The position numbers and the translations under genes are program-made. A DNA stretch of 47,069 nt from a virus. The notes beneath the pieces are model-generated. The model saw only the letters and a list, made by a program, of their open reading frames with translations, searched no databases and was not told the origin of the DNA. Shown here piece after piece: positions 25,716-33,234 of this stretch (position 1 is the first letter of the stretch; the number at the start of each line of letters is the position of its first letter). Where the stretch lies: positions 1 to 47,069 of the IMG/VR virus record IMGVR_UViG_3300038551_000023. One strand, given 5' to 3'.

Positions 25716-27634
25716 TAGGGTTGTTGTACCGTAGTTTGAGCAGCATTTTGTGGTCTAGCTTGTGGAGGAGTTTCCATTGCTTGAATCTGCGAGAGAATTT
25801 GATCTCGTTGTTCAGGAGTACGTTTAAAATCTTCAAACCACTGGGCACCATTAATCTTGCACCAGTAAGTGAATGCGCTGATAATATCAAACTCAGCCTG
25901 CATAAGCGGCGATGTTTGAATCGTCTGCATAAATACTTGCAGAAGTTCACTGCTCATCAACTTGTCCGTGGGCAAGAGACCATCGGAAAGCTTGAATGCA
26001 AGGGCAGTTTCTCTCAAGGTGCGCGGATCAACAGTTACAGCTCTCTTAGCCGTAGGACTGTAGATAGTACCAGTGGTCTGGTACTGGAGAATGTTAAGTT
26101 TCAAAATCTCCTTGAGAGGTACAAATACTTGATGTTCCAGCATTAGCGCAGAAAGCTGTTGACGGTTATTTGCCCCGCCCATAGTTTCTACAAACTCTGT
26201 TCGAGTCTTATTTCCTTTCTGAAACTGTCCGCGTTGAACTCTATTCTGTCCATTGGCAATATCTGCCATGTTAGTAATAGCTTCTGCCAGCGCCACATCC
26301 ATCGTAGATTCACGATCATTAAATGGAATGTGGTAAATAGCTTCAGAAAGTGGTTTTCCATAAGCAGACTGTTTTACGGGAATCCGCGCAACAGATGCAG
26401 CTTTGTCGATATCTTCTTTGCGAATTCTAGAAGGATCGTAGAAAAGACGGTCGTATACATGGCGCCGCTTGGCTTCAATTACCGCATTCCAAATACTAGT
26501 GCTCATTGATTGGAATGGGATAGCATTATCAAGGAATGACTTAGTTTGATAGCCAAGACCATCTTCCGTAGGCTGGCAGATTAGTACAGGAAGATAGTTA
26601 TGTGCATTGGTTTGGCGCTCTACATAGATTAGGACGCGCCGATTAACTACAATGAATTTCCAAATCTGTGGCTGGTTGCGCTTTGGAACAACAAGTGTAA
26701 AGTCTTGTGGAATGATCTTTCCGTACAATGTAGTTACTTCGTACATATTATTGTACTGGATATCTTCTTTATTCCCTTGTCTTCCATCCAACATTGCCCA
26801 TGCTAGCCAATTTGTAGTTGGATAGGTTTGTGTACCAATAAAGGAGAAGGGATTCACTTGCGGGATGTAGTACCAAGAATCTGAACCATTAAGACTAATT
26901 GATGGTGTACCAGACTCAAATGCAGTCTTTGCATTCATGGTAAGCTGCGGATTCAAATCTAGGAATAGCTGCTTAAGCTGAATCCTAGACATGATACGAG
27001 TATCTCCTACAAACTCTCCATCGCAATAAACGTGCGCAGGATCTACTCGTTTATCCCAAATAGTATTGTAGGGATCAAGTCTACGGAGTCTATTTCCTTG
27101 GTAGAATAGCTCTTCCTGAGAACCTTTTGTAAGATTCTGTACAGGATCATTTACAAGAGAATAGATTCGCTTCTTATCCCATGTAACTTCTACAGCTCCG
27201 AAGTTGTATTTAAGGCCATCGCGCAAAAACATAATCAATTGGCGCAGCCAGCCGTACTGCATAGAATTATCACCAATCACTGATTCCATTTGCAAGGCTG
27301 CGTCTGCATTCTGTGGAGAACTGACTACTCCAAACATTGGATAGCCAGTAAAGAAAACTCCCGCGAGATATGCAAGAGCAGATTCTACTTGCGGCATGAC
27401 AATAGGAACTGTCATGTTCTGGTACTTGAATGGATCGCCTGCGCGATTAGCTGCAAGCGCACGGGATTGCTCTAAACTGCGGTCAATCTCACGATAGTAG
27501 AAAAGATCTCTGAGAAGAAACTGTTCCCGTAAATTCCAGACAGTGGAGAGAGATTCTATGCAATTCGTAACGTACTTTACGATTGCTTCTTGTTGTTTTG
27601 AGTTTACTTGATAGGGAACAGAAGGACTAGACAC
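25715..27634 (-). CDS. Portal protein
   Basis: This is 639 residues. The typical course of a podoviral portal is visible: helical clip/stem start (VKYVTNCIESLSTVWNLREQ), early wing with VPIVMPQVESALAYLAGVFF, FLRDGLKYNFGAVEVTWDKK near residue 140, PFSFIGTQTYPTTNWLAWAM, and a long C-terminal crown ending in a Gln/Pro-rich tail. Location between large terminase and scaffold confirms the role: the dodecameric channel for DNA packaging and exit. Confidence 0.85.
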   Translation of the reverse strand: MSSPSVPYQVNSKQQEAIVKYVTNCIESLSTVWNLREQFLLRDLFYYREIDRSLEQSRALAANRAGDPFKYQNMTVPIVMPQVESALAYLAGVFFTGYPMFGVVSSPQNADAALQMESVIGDNSMQYGWLRQLIMFLRDGLKYNFGAVEVTWDKKRIYSLVNDPVQNLTKGSQEELFYQGNRLRRLDPYNTIWDKRVDPAHVYCDGEFVGDTRIMSRIQLKQLFLDLNPQLTMNAKTAFESGTPSISLNGSDSWYYIPQVNPFSFIGTQTYPTTNWLAWAMLDGRQGNKEDIQYNNMYEVTTLYGKIIPQDFTLVVPKRNQPQIWKFIVVNRRVLIYVERQTNAHNYLPVLICQPTEDGLGYQTKSFLDNAIPFQSMSTSIWNAVIEAKRRHVYDRLFYDPSRIRKEDIDKAASVARIPVKQSAYGKPLSEAIYHIPFNDRESTMDVALAEAITNMADIANGQNRVQRGQFQKGNKTRTEFVETMGGANNRQQLSALMLEHQVFVPLKEILKLNILQYQTTGTIYSPTAKRAVTVDPRTLRETALAFKLSDGLLPTDKLMSSELLQVFMQTIQTSPLMQAEFDIISAFTYWCKINGAQWFEDFKRTPEQRDQILSQIQAMETPPQARPQNAAQTTVQQP

Positions 27635-27643
27635 AATTCTCTC

Positions 27644-29176
27644 CTAGATAGGTAATCTATTCGCGGCGCGCGCGTTTTCCCAGTTGCCAATAGCTTCTCC
27701 GTTCTCAAATTGGAGAGCTTCAGGTGAGGCATCTACGGAAACATTTATACTTCCCATGAGTTCCATAGAAGTTCCGTAAAGTTCGATAGCTCTGTATGTC
27801 CATGCAAGCAAGTCAAGCAAATCATCCGTGTTATTCATCTTCAATGGATTCCAATGGACGATTTGATGGACTACTTGACTACGCACGCTGGGGTGGAGAA
27901 GAATTTCTCCTTTTGTAAGCTGTGGTAGCATATTTTTGATCTTGGAATTCTTACTCATGGCACCAGCGAAGAGTTCACAGAGATCAATGCCAGAAATCTG
28001 TAGCTGTTGGCACACAAAATCGAACCAGAACAGCAAAGTGTACTGATACGCGTTAGATTCTACACAAATAACTTTGATTCTGTGAGTAAGAGCTAGACGC
28101 AGTGCAGTATGAATGGTTTCTAGCGGAGAAAACTTCCCCGCCTCCATTGTTTTCAGGAGAGGTTTACCATCGTAGATGAAAAATACACCGATGGCTACGT
28201 CATTGCCCTGCTTTTTACCGCTTGCAGGATCAATAACAATAAATCCGCCTTGAGGTTCAAGAGAATCTAGTTCTTGCGGATAAGCTGGAATCTTAGATAC
28301 GTCAATTCCAGAAACAGTTCCAGCTTCTTCGTCATTAAGTACTTCACTGTAGAAGATTTCTGGATGCCCCATAGCTATATCGTTCTCAAGTTCCGCGAGT
28401 AACGATTCTAACGGGCGCAGTTCTTCCCAAAGAGACTTACCATCTGCAAGAATTCCTCCACAAATGAAGGAAATCCATGTCTTGTTGTACTTAAGTTTGC
28501 GCAGAATGCAATCTTCGAATGGATACATATTACCTACGAATACGAAAAGGCATCTTTCGTAGCTTCTGGCCTTCATCAAAGTACCCATCATCCAGATAAG
28601 TTGCTTCTGTGCTACGATTTTCTGCTCTGCGTCTTCTCTGGATTGCATATCATCCATGATAATTACATCTGGACGACGAAATTTCAAGTTGAGACCGCGC
28701 ATGGAGGTTCCAACTCCGATGCCTGCGAGGATAATGTCGCGTCCTCGGAAGCCAAACTTCTTCAGTGCCTGTGTATCCTTCTCAATTCCTAGTTTCCAGT
28801 CGCCAAAAAGAACTTTGATATTCGCAGAAGATAGAATATCCATTACATCTGCAATAAAGTTTAGGGCTAGTTGCTCCGTATTGCAAACGACAAGAATAAA
28901 TTTACGATCTGTAAATAGGATACAGTAGACTACGAAGAGTTTTAGGAACGCTGTTTTAGCAAAGCCGCGCGGAATACCGATTGCAAGTTGAAGAAGTCCT
29001 GTGGGTTTCTTTACAGCATCTACTAACAACCCCCAGATTGCAATGAAAATAGCAGGAAAGAAGTATGTAAATACATCAGGGACGCAAATTCCCCCAAGGA
29101 AGTTTAGATCTCCCTTGCAATTTTCAATTACTTGCTGTCTGTCGTATACCGGAGTACTAGGTTCTGTAGCTTCCAT
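27644..29176 (-). CDS. terL: Terminase large subunit (packaging ATPase-nuclease)
   Basis: This is 510 residues. The ATPase has a Walker A variant GIPRGFAKT (residues 67-75), a coupling region, and Walker B VIIMDD (171-176). The C-terminal nuclease starts with GFIVIDPASGKKQGND, in which Asp316 and Asp326 are candidate metal ligands; a later pair is NNTDDLLDLLAW near 460. This is the standard TerL plan: ATP-driven translocation through the portal plus cleavage of concatemers. It lies 3 bases after the small-subunit gene. Confidence 0.9.
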   Translation of the reverse strand: MEATEPSTPVYDRQQVIENCKGDLNFLGGICVPDVFTYFFPAIFIAIWGLLVDAVKKPTGLLQLAIGIPRGFAKTAFLKLFVVYCILFTDRKFILVVCNTEQLALNFIADVMDILSSANIKVLFGDWKLGIEKDTQALKKFGFRGRDIILAGIGVGTSMRGLNLKFRRPDVIIMDDMQSREDAEQKIVAQKQLIWMMGTLMKARSYERCLFVFVGNMYPFEDCILRKLKYNKTWISFICGGILADGKSLWEELRPLESLLAELENDIAMGHPEIFYSEVLNDEEAGTVSGIDVSKIPAYPQELDSLEPQGGFIVIDPASGKKQGNDVAIGVFFIYDGKPLLKTMEAGKFSPLETIHTALRLALTHRIKVICVESNAYQYTLLFWFDFVCQQLQISGIDLCELFAGAMSKNSKIKNMLPQLTKGEILLHPSVRSQVVHQIVHWNPLKMNNTDDLLDLLAWTYRAIELYGTSMELMGSINVSVDASPEALQFENGEAIGNWENARAANRLPI

Positions 29177-29179
29177 CCT

Positions 29180-29782
29180 CTATACTAATTCATGTACAGG
29201 GAGAAAAGAAAGTTTAGCAAGGTTGTCGATGCGTTCTTGCGCCCGCGCCTTATCAATTGCATCTTGTGAAGGATGCGGAATGATCTCTTGTAGCTGTTTT
29301 CTACGCTCCAGTTCCTTCACTACAGCGTTAGCAGGCATGGTAGCAATGCTCCTTCCATCAACTTCTACAACTTGGTTGGCAGGATTTACGACAAACTTAG
29401 CAGCTAAAAGCGAAGGCATATGCAAATGAACGTGCGTTTGGTTTGCTACTGGTTCCAGTTCTCGTGGGTTGCTTCTACGAGTCGCGCCGTTCACTGTTCT
29501 TAGCGCCTGAAGAACTACTGCGGGATTCGTAAGAGTAGGAAGTAAGAACTCCAGCTTATCCAGAAGTTTATCTTCCAGAGTGTTCCACTTTCTATCTCGC
29601 TCTGTAGCTTGCGTAAGATTTACAAGTTTTAGAGTTTGTACTTCATCCGCGAAAGTTTCTTCGCTTAGCCACTGCGAAACTAGCGAGGCACTGACGCCCA
29701 GCGCAGAAGCAACTACGCTGTTCTCAAGTCCTGCCCCCAGAAGTTCTCTAGCCTTGTCTTTTGCAGAAGAAGTTGTCGCCAT
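29180..29782 (-). CDS. Probable terminase small subunit (HTH)
   Basis: This is 200 residues. The N-terminal helix-turn-helix is at about residues 18-45 (NSVVASALGVSASLVSQWLS), followed by a helical central region with coiled-coil character, a strand pair around 120-145, and a Gln/Arg-rich C terminus. HTH plus oligomerisation helices directly upstream of terL is the small terminase arrangement, which selects packaging sites. A transcription regulator with the same fold cannot be ruled out. The non-coding stretch upstream with repeats (29933-30046) is its natural candidate target. Confidence 0.65.
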   Translation of the reverse strand: MATTSSAKDKARELLGAGLENSVVASALGVSASLVSQWLSEETFADEVQTLKLVNLTQATERDRKWNTLEDKLLDKLEFLLPTLTNPAVVLQALRTVNGATRRSNPRELEPVANQTHVHLHMPSLLAAKFVVNPANQVVEVDGRSIATMPANAVVKELERRKQLQEIIPHPSQDAIDKARAQERIDNLAKLSFLPVHELV

Positions 29783-30234
29783 ACCTACTATTCTCCAGAC
29801 CTAGAGAGTTTCTGCTAGCGGGGAACCCTCTCGAATTTTTTAGAAAATTTTTGAGATGAGTATGTAGGACTTGCAGCTTTCCACGCTCAAAAAAGTACTC
29901 CCCCCGTCAGCACAGTAGGATTTTTCGTAACCGAGCGAAGCGAGCGGTGCGACGAGCGAACGAAGTGAGCGATTGTTTGTCGCACTCGATTCGCCTCTGC
30001 CGAACGAAGTGAGGCTCGTTGCTTTTCCGGTGCGAGCGCAGCGAGCACTCGATTCCAGCAACACCAACAAGAAAGAACCACTATCCAATTGGTATCCTCA
30101 GCACTCAACGCGCAGAAGCAACAAACGAAGGCTGAGACGCTAAATCGCGCGCGCACAGAAAAAATGCTGCAAGGCAACAAGTCTGCAAGTTGTTTGCTTG
30201 CAAACCTGCTGCCGTTGCAGAGTTTTTCTGGCTG
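29783..30234. other. Non-coding stretch upstream of terS with GAGCG-type repeats
   Basis: This 452-bp stretch has no convincing gene; reading frames here run through the repeats and lack ribosome sites. It contains an A/T-rich segment (29836-29856, ATTTTTTAGAAAATTTTTGAG), the GAGCG-type repeat cluster at 29933-30046, and a 6-bp hairpin TGCAAG/CTTGCA at 30184-30202. A possible leftward promoter, TTGAGC with TACATA 18 bases on (about 29866-29895 on the minus strand), is weak. Candidate roles are packaging site, replication origin or the late promoter region. Confidence 0.5.
29933..30046. repeat. Cluster of four GAGCG-type mirror-like repeats
   Basis: Units: GAGCGAAGCGAG (29933-29944, an exact mirror repeat), GAGCGAACGAAGTGAGCG (29954-29971), GAACGAAGTGAG (30002-30013) and GCGAGCGCAGCGAGC (30032-30046). 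The word GCACTCGATTC also occurs twice between and after them (about 29981 and 30045). The units are purine-rich on one strand and lie in the non-coding stretch directly upstream of the small terminase gene. Confidence 0.75.
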
Positions 30235-30411
30235 CTACTTCCTAGGCATGAATCCTAGCAGAATCCAGTGCGCAGCATTGAAGCTGAATCCTCTATGCTG
30301 CAAGTAGGACGCTGCTACTTTCATGCCCTGAAGTATCGCCAGTGCTTTCGCAGTGCGGATAAAATGCACCGTTTGGCTGTCCGTGCGAAACTTCTTGATG
30401 GTTTTAGGCAT
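30235..30411 (-). CDS. Small basic protein, unknown
   Basis: This is 58 residues from ATG 30411, 10 bases after the stop of the upstream gene. A longer reading from 30504 would overlap that gene and was not used. The sequence is basic at both ends (MPKTIKKFRTDSQTVHFIRT ... GFMPRK) with one helical core (AKALAILQGMKVAASYLQ). No ribosome site is obvious, so it may be translated by coupling. It is not recognised. Confidence 0.5.
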   Translation of the reverse strand: MPKTIKKFRTDSQTVHFIRTAKALAILQGMKVAASYLQHRGFSFNAAHWILLGFMPRK

Positions 30412-30421
30412 GACAGCACGC

Positions 30422-31066
30422 TCAGAGTTCGTCTGCGTCAGGCGTGCTCGCCATGAGTTTCTCCAACCGCTTGCAGACTGCGCGGCAGATCGGGTGCTCG
30501 GCATCTTCGGTGCTGACGTAAGCCAGCATCTTGGTTGCCAGCGGCACAGGGATAGCGGGATTGTTGCTTGCCAAGCTCAGGAATTTCTCCCGCAACGCGG
30601 CTTGCTGTTTCTTCCCTTTTTCCTCATTGCCGTAACGCTCCGTCGCGGCCTTGCAGGTTTCGCTCGCGTCATACCATGCACCGATCGCGTCACCATTGAG
30701 GCGCTGCGAGGTCTGCTGTTGCGCCATCTCGGAGACAACAGCCGAGAAGCTGAGAAAGTCTGCGGGGATGTTCTTCGCGTCTTTCTTCTCGTCGCAATAG
30801 CGCCGCAGGATGGTTGAAGCAGCATCAAGGAAAACAGAGTGCAGCGCAGCCGTGAAGATGTTTTGCACTTCGGTTTCCTGCTGCTCGTTGCTGCCGTCGC
30901 CGTAAGCAACGCAGTCAAGGCCCGTATAGCTCGGCACCAGCACTGCGCGATAGCTGTCTGCTTCGGAGACTTTCTTGCGGCGGAAACTGATGCACTGCTT
31001 CCCTGCTTCCGCTTTCGGTTCGGCGCTGAAAATTTCCAGTGCCGTTTGCTGCTCTGGCGTATCCAT
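30422..31066 (-). CDS. Unknown helical protein, first gene of the leftward arm
   Basis: This is 214 residues, with AGGAG 7 bases before ATG 31066. It is helix-rich after residue 65, with SVFLDAASTILRRYCDEKKD and LATKMLAYVSTEDAEHPICR. GC content and codon choice are clearly higher than in the terminase genes, more like the 220-residue gene at 37140. An eye alignment of residues 90-205 to that protein (W..D...C/Y.A...R...; KF.....N; L...LA) suggests remote homology. It lies next to the control region and would be transcribed early. Function is unknown. Confidence 0.7.
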   Translation of the reverse strand: MDTPEQQTALEIFSAEPKAEAGKQCISFRRKKVSEADSYRAVLVPSYTGLDCVAYGDGSNEQQETEVQNIFTAALHSVFLDAASTILRRYCDEKKDAKNIPADFLSFSAVVSEMAQQQTSQRLNGDAIGAWYDASETCKAATERYGNEEKGKKQQAALREKFLSLASNNPAIPVPLATKMLAYVSTEDAEHPICRAVCKRLEKLMASTPDADEL

Positions 31067-31310
31067 CTAAACGCTCCTAGTAGTTGGTTGAGTTGCAGGA
31101 CAGGCTTTTGTCAAGGGTGCTTTCTCCCTTCTCCTATCCTGTGCTTGCTGTCCCAGTCATTAGCACCCTTGCAAGTGCACCCTCTGTCGAGGGCTGTCGT
31201 AACTGGCAGGCGTACACAACTAGAAGCAAGTGCCATGCCAGCACAAGCAGAAAGAAAGATGCAAGCGAATCAGACACTTAGCATTAGCCCTGTCCCTGCC
31301 ATGTGACAAT

Positions 31311-31332
31311 TTTGGGCAGGAAAGTGCCCAAA
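31311..31332. promoter_or_regulatory. Hairpin / operator-like inverted repeat TTTGGGCA
   Basis: This is a perfect 8-bp inverted repeat TTTGGGCA (31311-31318) and TGCCCAAA (31325-31332) around GGAAAG, followed by TTTT on the plus strand. The same half-site recurs downstream at about 31375. It could be a protein-binding operator or a small rho-independent terminator for a plus-strand RNA. Confidence 0.5.
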
Positions 31333-31427
31333 TTTTGCGCAGGAGAATCAAGCACTTAGCTAGTATGTGCCACTTTTGGGCATCTGTCAGCTTTCCAACT
31401 CTGGCCCGGTTTTCGGGCACATAGTTA

Positions 31428-31471
31428 AATGAGTAGACAGCTTTTGAGTTAGTGCTTCAATGAGTAGACAG
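31428..31471. repeat. 13-bp direct repeat, 31-bp period
   Basis: AATGAGTAGACAG occurs exactly at 31428-31440 and 31459-31471. A 31-bp period is close to three helical turns, so both copies would face the same side of DNA, as expected for iterons or a cooperative operator. Confidence 0.75.
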
Positions 31472-31665
31472 GCTAGAAGTTTGTGAGTTGAGGCACGATT
31501 CCCCTGTGCATCCTGTACCATTTGTGCATCTGTTCACCTGTACCGCTCCCCCACACTCTCCCCCGTGGAGGGTCTATCTAAGATACTTTCATGGTTCTAT
31601 GGTAAGAGAAAGTTTCTCTTTTCTTTTGTTGTTTCTTTCTACGGAAGGGGTCAAAAACTAACGGC

Positions 31666-31671
31666 ATTATA
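31666..31671 (-). promoter_or_regulatory. Leftward -10 element candidate
   Basis: A perfect TATAAT on the minus strand. No good -35 box lies 16-18 bases upstream, and the distance to the first leftward gene is about 600 bases, so it is only a candidate for the leftward early promoter. Confidence 0.25.
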
Positions 31672-31837
31672 GGCTAACTACCACAGAGGGGGGAGGGTGG
31701 CACATATGCACAAGTGAACAAATGGCACAGAGGCACAATGGGGAACCCAAGTGCAGAGAGATCTACCGCTCCAGTGTAAACAAATAGCACACATTCCTGC
31801 TGTGCGAGGCTGGCACGATTCTTGCTTGTGTATTCCG

Positions 31838-31846
31838 TGATATACT
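31838..31846 (+). promoter_or_regulatory. Rightward early promoter, extended -10
   Basis: TGATATACT (TGn plus TATACT) lies about 60 bases before the first rightward gene. The -35 region is poor, as is common for extended -10 promoters. The repeated word GGCACGATTC covers the -35 region (31812-31821), consistent with an operator. Confidence 0.5.
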
Positions 31847-31904
31847 GGGGTGCTACCCATAGCGCCTAACCTTGCTAACTCAACTAAATAGAAGGGAAAC
31901 AGCA

Positions 31905-32069
31905 ATGCCCGGAATGAGAGAGCAACTGAAACAAGCGAAAGACATTTACGAACTGGAAAAAATCTGGCACGAAGTGATGTTCAGAGCACGCACCGGAACA
32001 CTTAGTATTAAGGCGCAAAGACGGTGCAAGAAAGTTTGGGAAGAGAAAAGCAGAGGGTTCCAGAAATGA
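31905..32069 (+). CDS. Small charged protein, first gene of the rightward arm
   Basis: This is 54 residues from ATG 31905, with GAAGGGA about 7 bases upstream; a start 33 bases earlier lacks a ribosome site. It is helical and strongly basic at the end (RRCKKVWEEKSRGFQK). It overlaps the next gene by ATGA. Being the first early gene, it might act on the host, but nothing is recognised. Confidence 0.65.
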   Translation: MPGMREQLKQAKDIYELEKIWHEVMFRARTGTLSIKAQRRCKKVWEEKSRGFQK

Positions 32070-33094
32070 GCACTGAACCTCTAGCCTTGGACAAATTCCA
32101 TATGCCGCTAGTTTGCGTGCGTAGTGGATTATTCCTCGGCAAATTCTACCCCAGCGTAGGACTTGCAAGCACAACTCCCTACGTCCAAGCATGGAAAGAA
32201 ACAACTTTCCTACATCCAATCTTCAGTCTCTCACTAAGTGCTCTGCTTCATCGCGCCACAGCTTGCTGGCAGCTTGAGAAAAGTGGAACCAAGCAGTTTC
32301 CAATGCAGCACAAACAACTGCTTTTCCTCGCAATGCTGCACGCAAGCAACTGCATCAAACAAGATGTTGCAGGCTTGCCAAGTCCAAAGATCGTAGAAGT
32401 ACACTTCACACGAGTGATTGAATTACTTGGGTGGAAAAACGATCAAGCTAGTGAACGTTTACAGTTTCCGCGTCTGCACATTTGGAAAGGTGCAGTAAAG
32501 GAAGATGCGGAAAATCTGTTCAGGAATGTTCCTGCATGGATAAGTGCCTGCGAAAGTGTCCGCGATGAATGGGAAAACGTAGTTAGAGAGAGCCAGAAAA
32601 AAGCTAAGGCGCAGGCTACCGCGCTAGCAATGCGGAACATTCGGCGCGCCATGTATCAAGATATCTCCCTGCGGCGCCTTTGGAATTGGATTAGCACACA
32701 GGTTCCGCAATCTGTCTTAGAAAACAACAGCGACCTGCAACAGCTTTTCTTTGCAGAAGAATCACAGATCAATGTCTGGACTGAGGAAGATATCACAGCT
32801 CTTGAAGATCTGGTGATTCAATACTGCGAACTAGGTAATTCCATCAGCCATGAAGTAATGCGTAGAATTAAAGAGCTGATGGGCTGGTGGCAGATCTACT
32901 ACGATACATTCGAAATTGTCGTGGACACCGAGAAATTCAGCGGCTACAAAGGCGCCCCGGAACCGAAACTTGCAGACTTCACAACGAAAGCTGCATATCT
33001 CGTTGAGCTGGCGCGCTGGAAACTTGGAAACATGGAGCAGAAAGCAGCGTCCACAACGGCCAAGGGCAGCAAGATTACTGCGGAGGATCTGTAA
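32066..33094 (+). CDS. Unknown 342-residue protein with ITAEDL tail
   Basis: The start ATG 32066 lies in an ATGA overlap with the previous stop. The protein is mostly helical, with a basic Ala-rich stretch near residue 180 (ESQKKAKAQATALAMRNI) and a Trp/Tyr-rich segment (IKELMGWWQIYYDTF) near 275. The final residues KGSKITAEDL form a charged tail ending in a motif shared with two other proteins of this arm. It is located just before the helicase-protease gene, so a replication role is plausible. No family is recognised. Confidence 0.65.
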   Translation: MSTEPLALDKFHMPLVCVRSGLFLGKFYPSVGLASTTPYVQAWKETTFLHPIFSLSLSALLHRATACWQLEKSGTKQFPMQHKQLLFLAMLHASNCIKQDVAGLPSPKIVEVHFTRVIELLGWKNDQASERLQFPRLHIWKGAVKEDAENLFRNVPAWISACESVRDEWENVVRESQKKAKAQATALAMRNIRRAMYQDISLRRLWNWISTQVPQSVLENNSDLQQLFFAEESQINVWTEEDITALEDLVIQYCELGNSISHEVMRRIKELMGWWQIYYDTFEIVVDTEKFSGYKGAPEPKLADFTTKAAYLVELARWKLGNMEQKAASTTAKGSKITAEDL

Positions 33095-33226
33095 ATGAAG
33101 TGGATACGAGACACTGATGGCGATCTTGGATTGTCTTTTTGGAACATTGTAGTGTTTATCAAGTACAAACACTCAGTGATTGTAGAATTCTTCAAAGATT
33201 ATCCACAAGCTGAGAAGTGGACTTAG
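33095..33226 (+). CDS. Tiny protein between replication genes
   Basis: This is 43 residues (MKWIRDTDGDLGLSFWNIVV...EKWT). GGAGG at 33082-33086 lies 8 bases before ATG 33095, and the gene starts directly after the previous stop, so translation is likely. The middle is hydrophobic and beta-like (FWNIVVFIKY) between acidic and Lys-rich ends. The stop TAG overlaps the AGGAGG of the next gene. Function is unknown. Confidence 0.55.
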   Translation: MKWIRDTDGDLGLSFWNIVVFIKYKHSVIVEFFKDYPQAEKWT

Positions 33227-33234
33227 GAGGAAAG

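Larger units (their letters stand above)
31067..31904. promoter_or_regulatory. Divergent control region between the two genome arms
   Basis: This 838-bp non-coding stretch is packed with short repeats. CAAGGGTGCT/AGCACCCTTG is an exact 10-bp inverted repeat (31112-31121, 31162-31171) whose left arm overlaps a minus-strand TTGACA. The hairpin TTTGGGCA-6-TGCCCAAA lies at 31311-31332, with another TTTTGGGCA near 31375 and GCCCG-5-CGGGC near 31403. There is a 13-bp direct repeat 31 bp apart (31428, 31459), plus CCTGTACC twice (31512, 31537), TACCGCTCC twice (31541, 31764) and GGCACGATTC twice (31492, 31812). It probably holds early promoters with operators, possibly also the replication origin. 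Confidence 0.6.

Noticed and set aside
29887-30180. Open frame of 97 residues on the minus strand across the repeat cluster
   Set aside because: It is created by the GAGCG-type repeats, starts inside an A/T-rich stretch without a ribosome site, and has no protein-like periodicity.
30184-30202. TGCAAG/CTTGCA hairpin as a terminator of the leftward small genes
   Set aside because: No U-tract follows on the minus strand and the stem is only 6 bp.
30089-30307. 72-residue plus-strand frame starting with TTG
   Set aside because: It has no ribosome site, lies antisense to the better supported 58-residue gene and has Cys/Leu-rich random composition.
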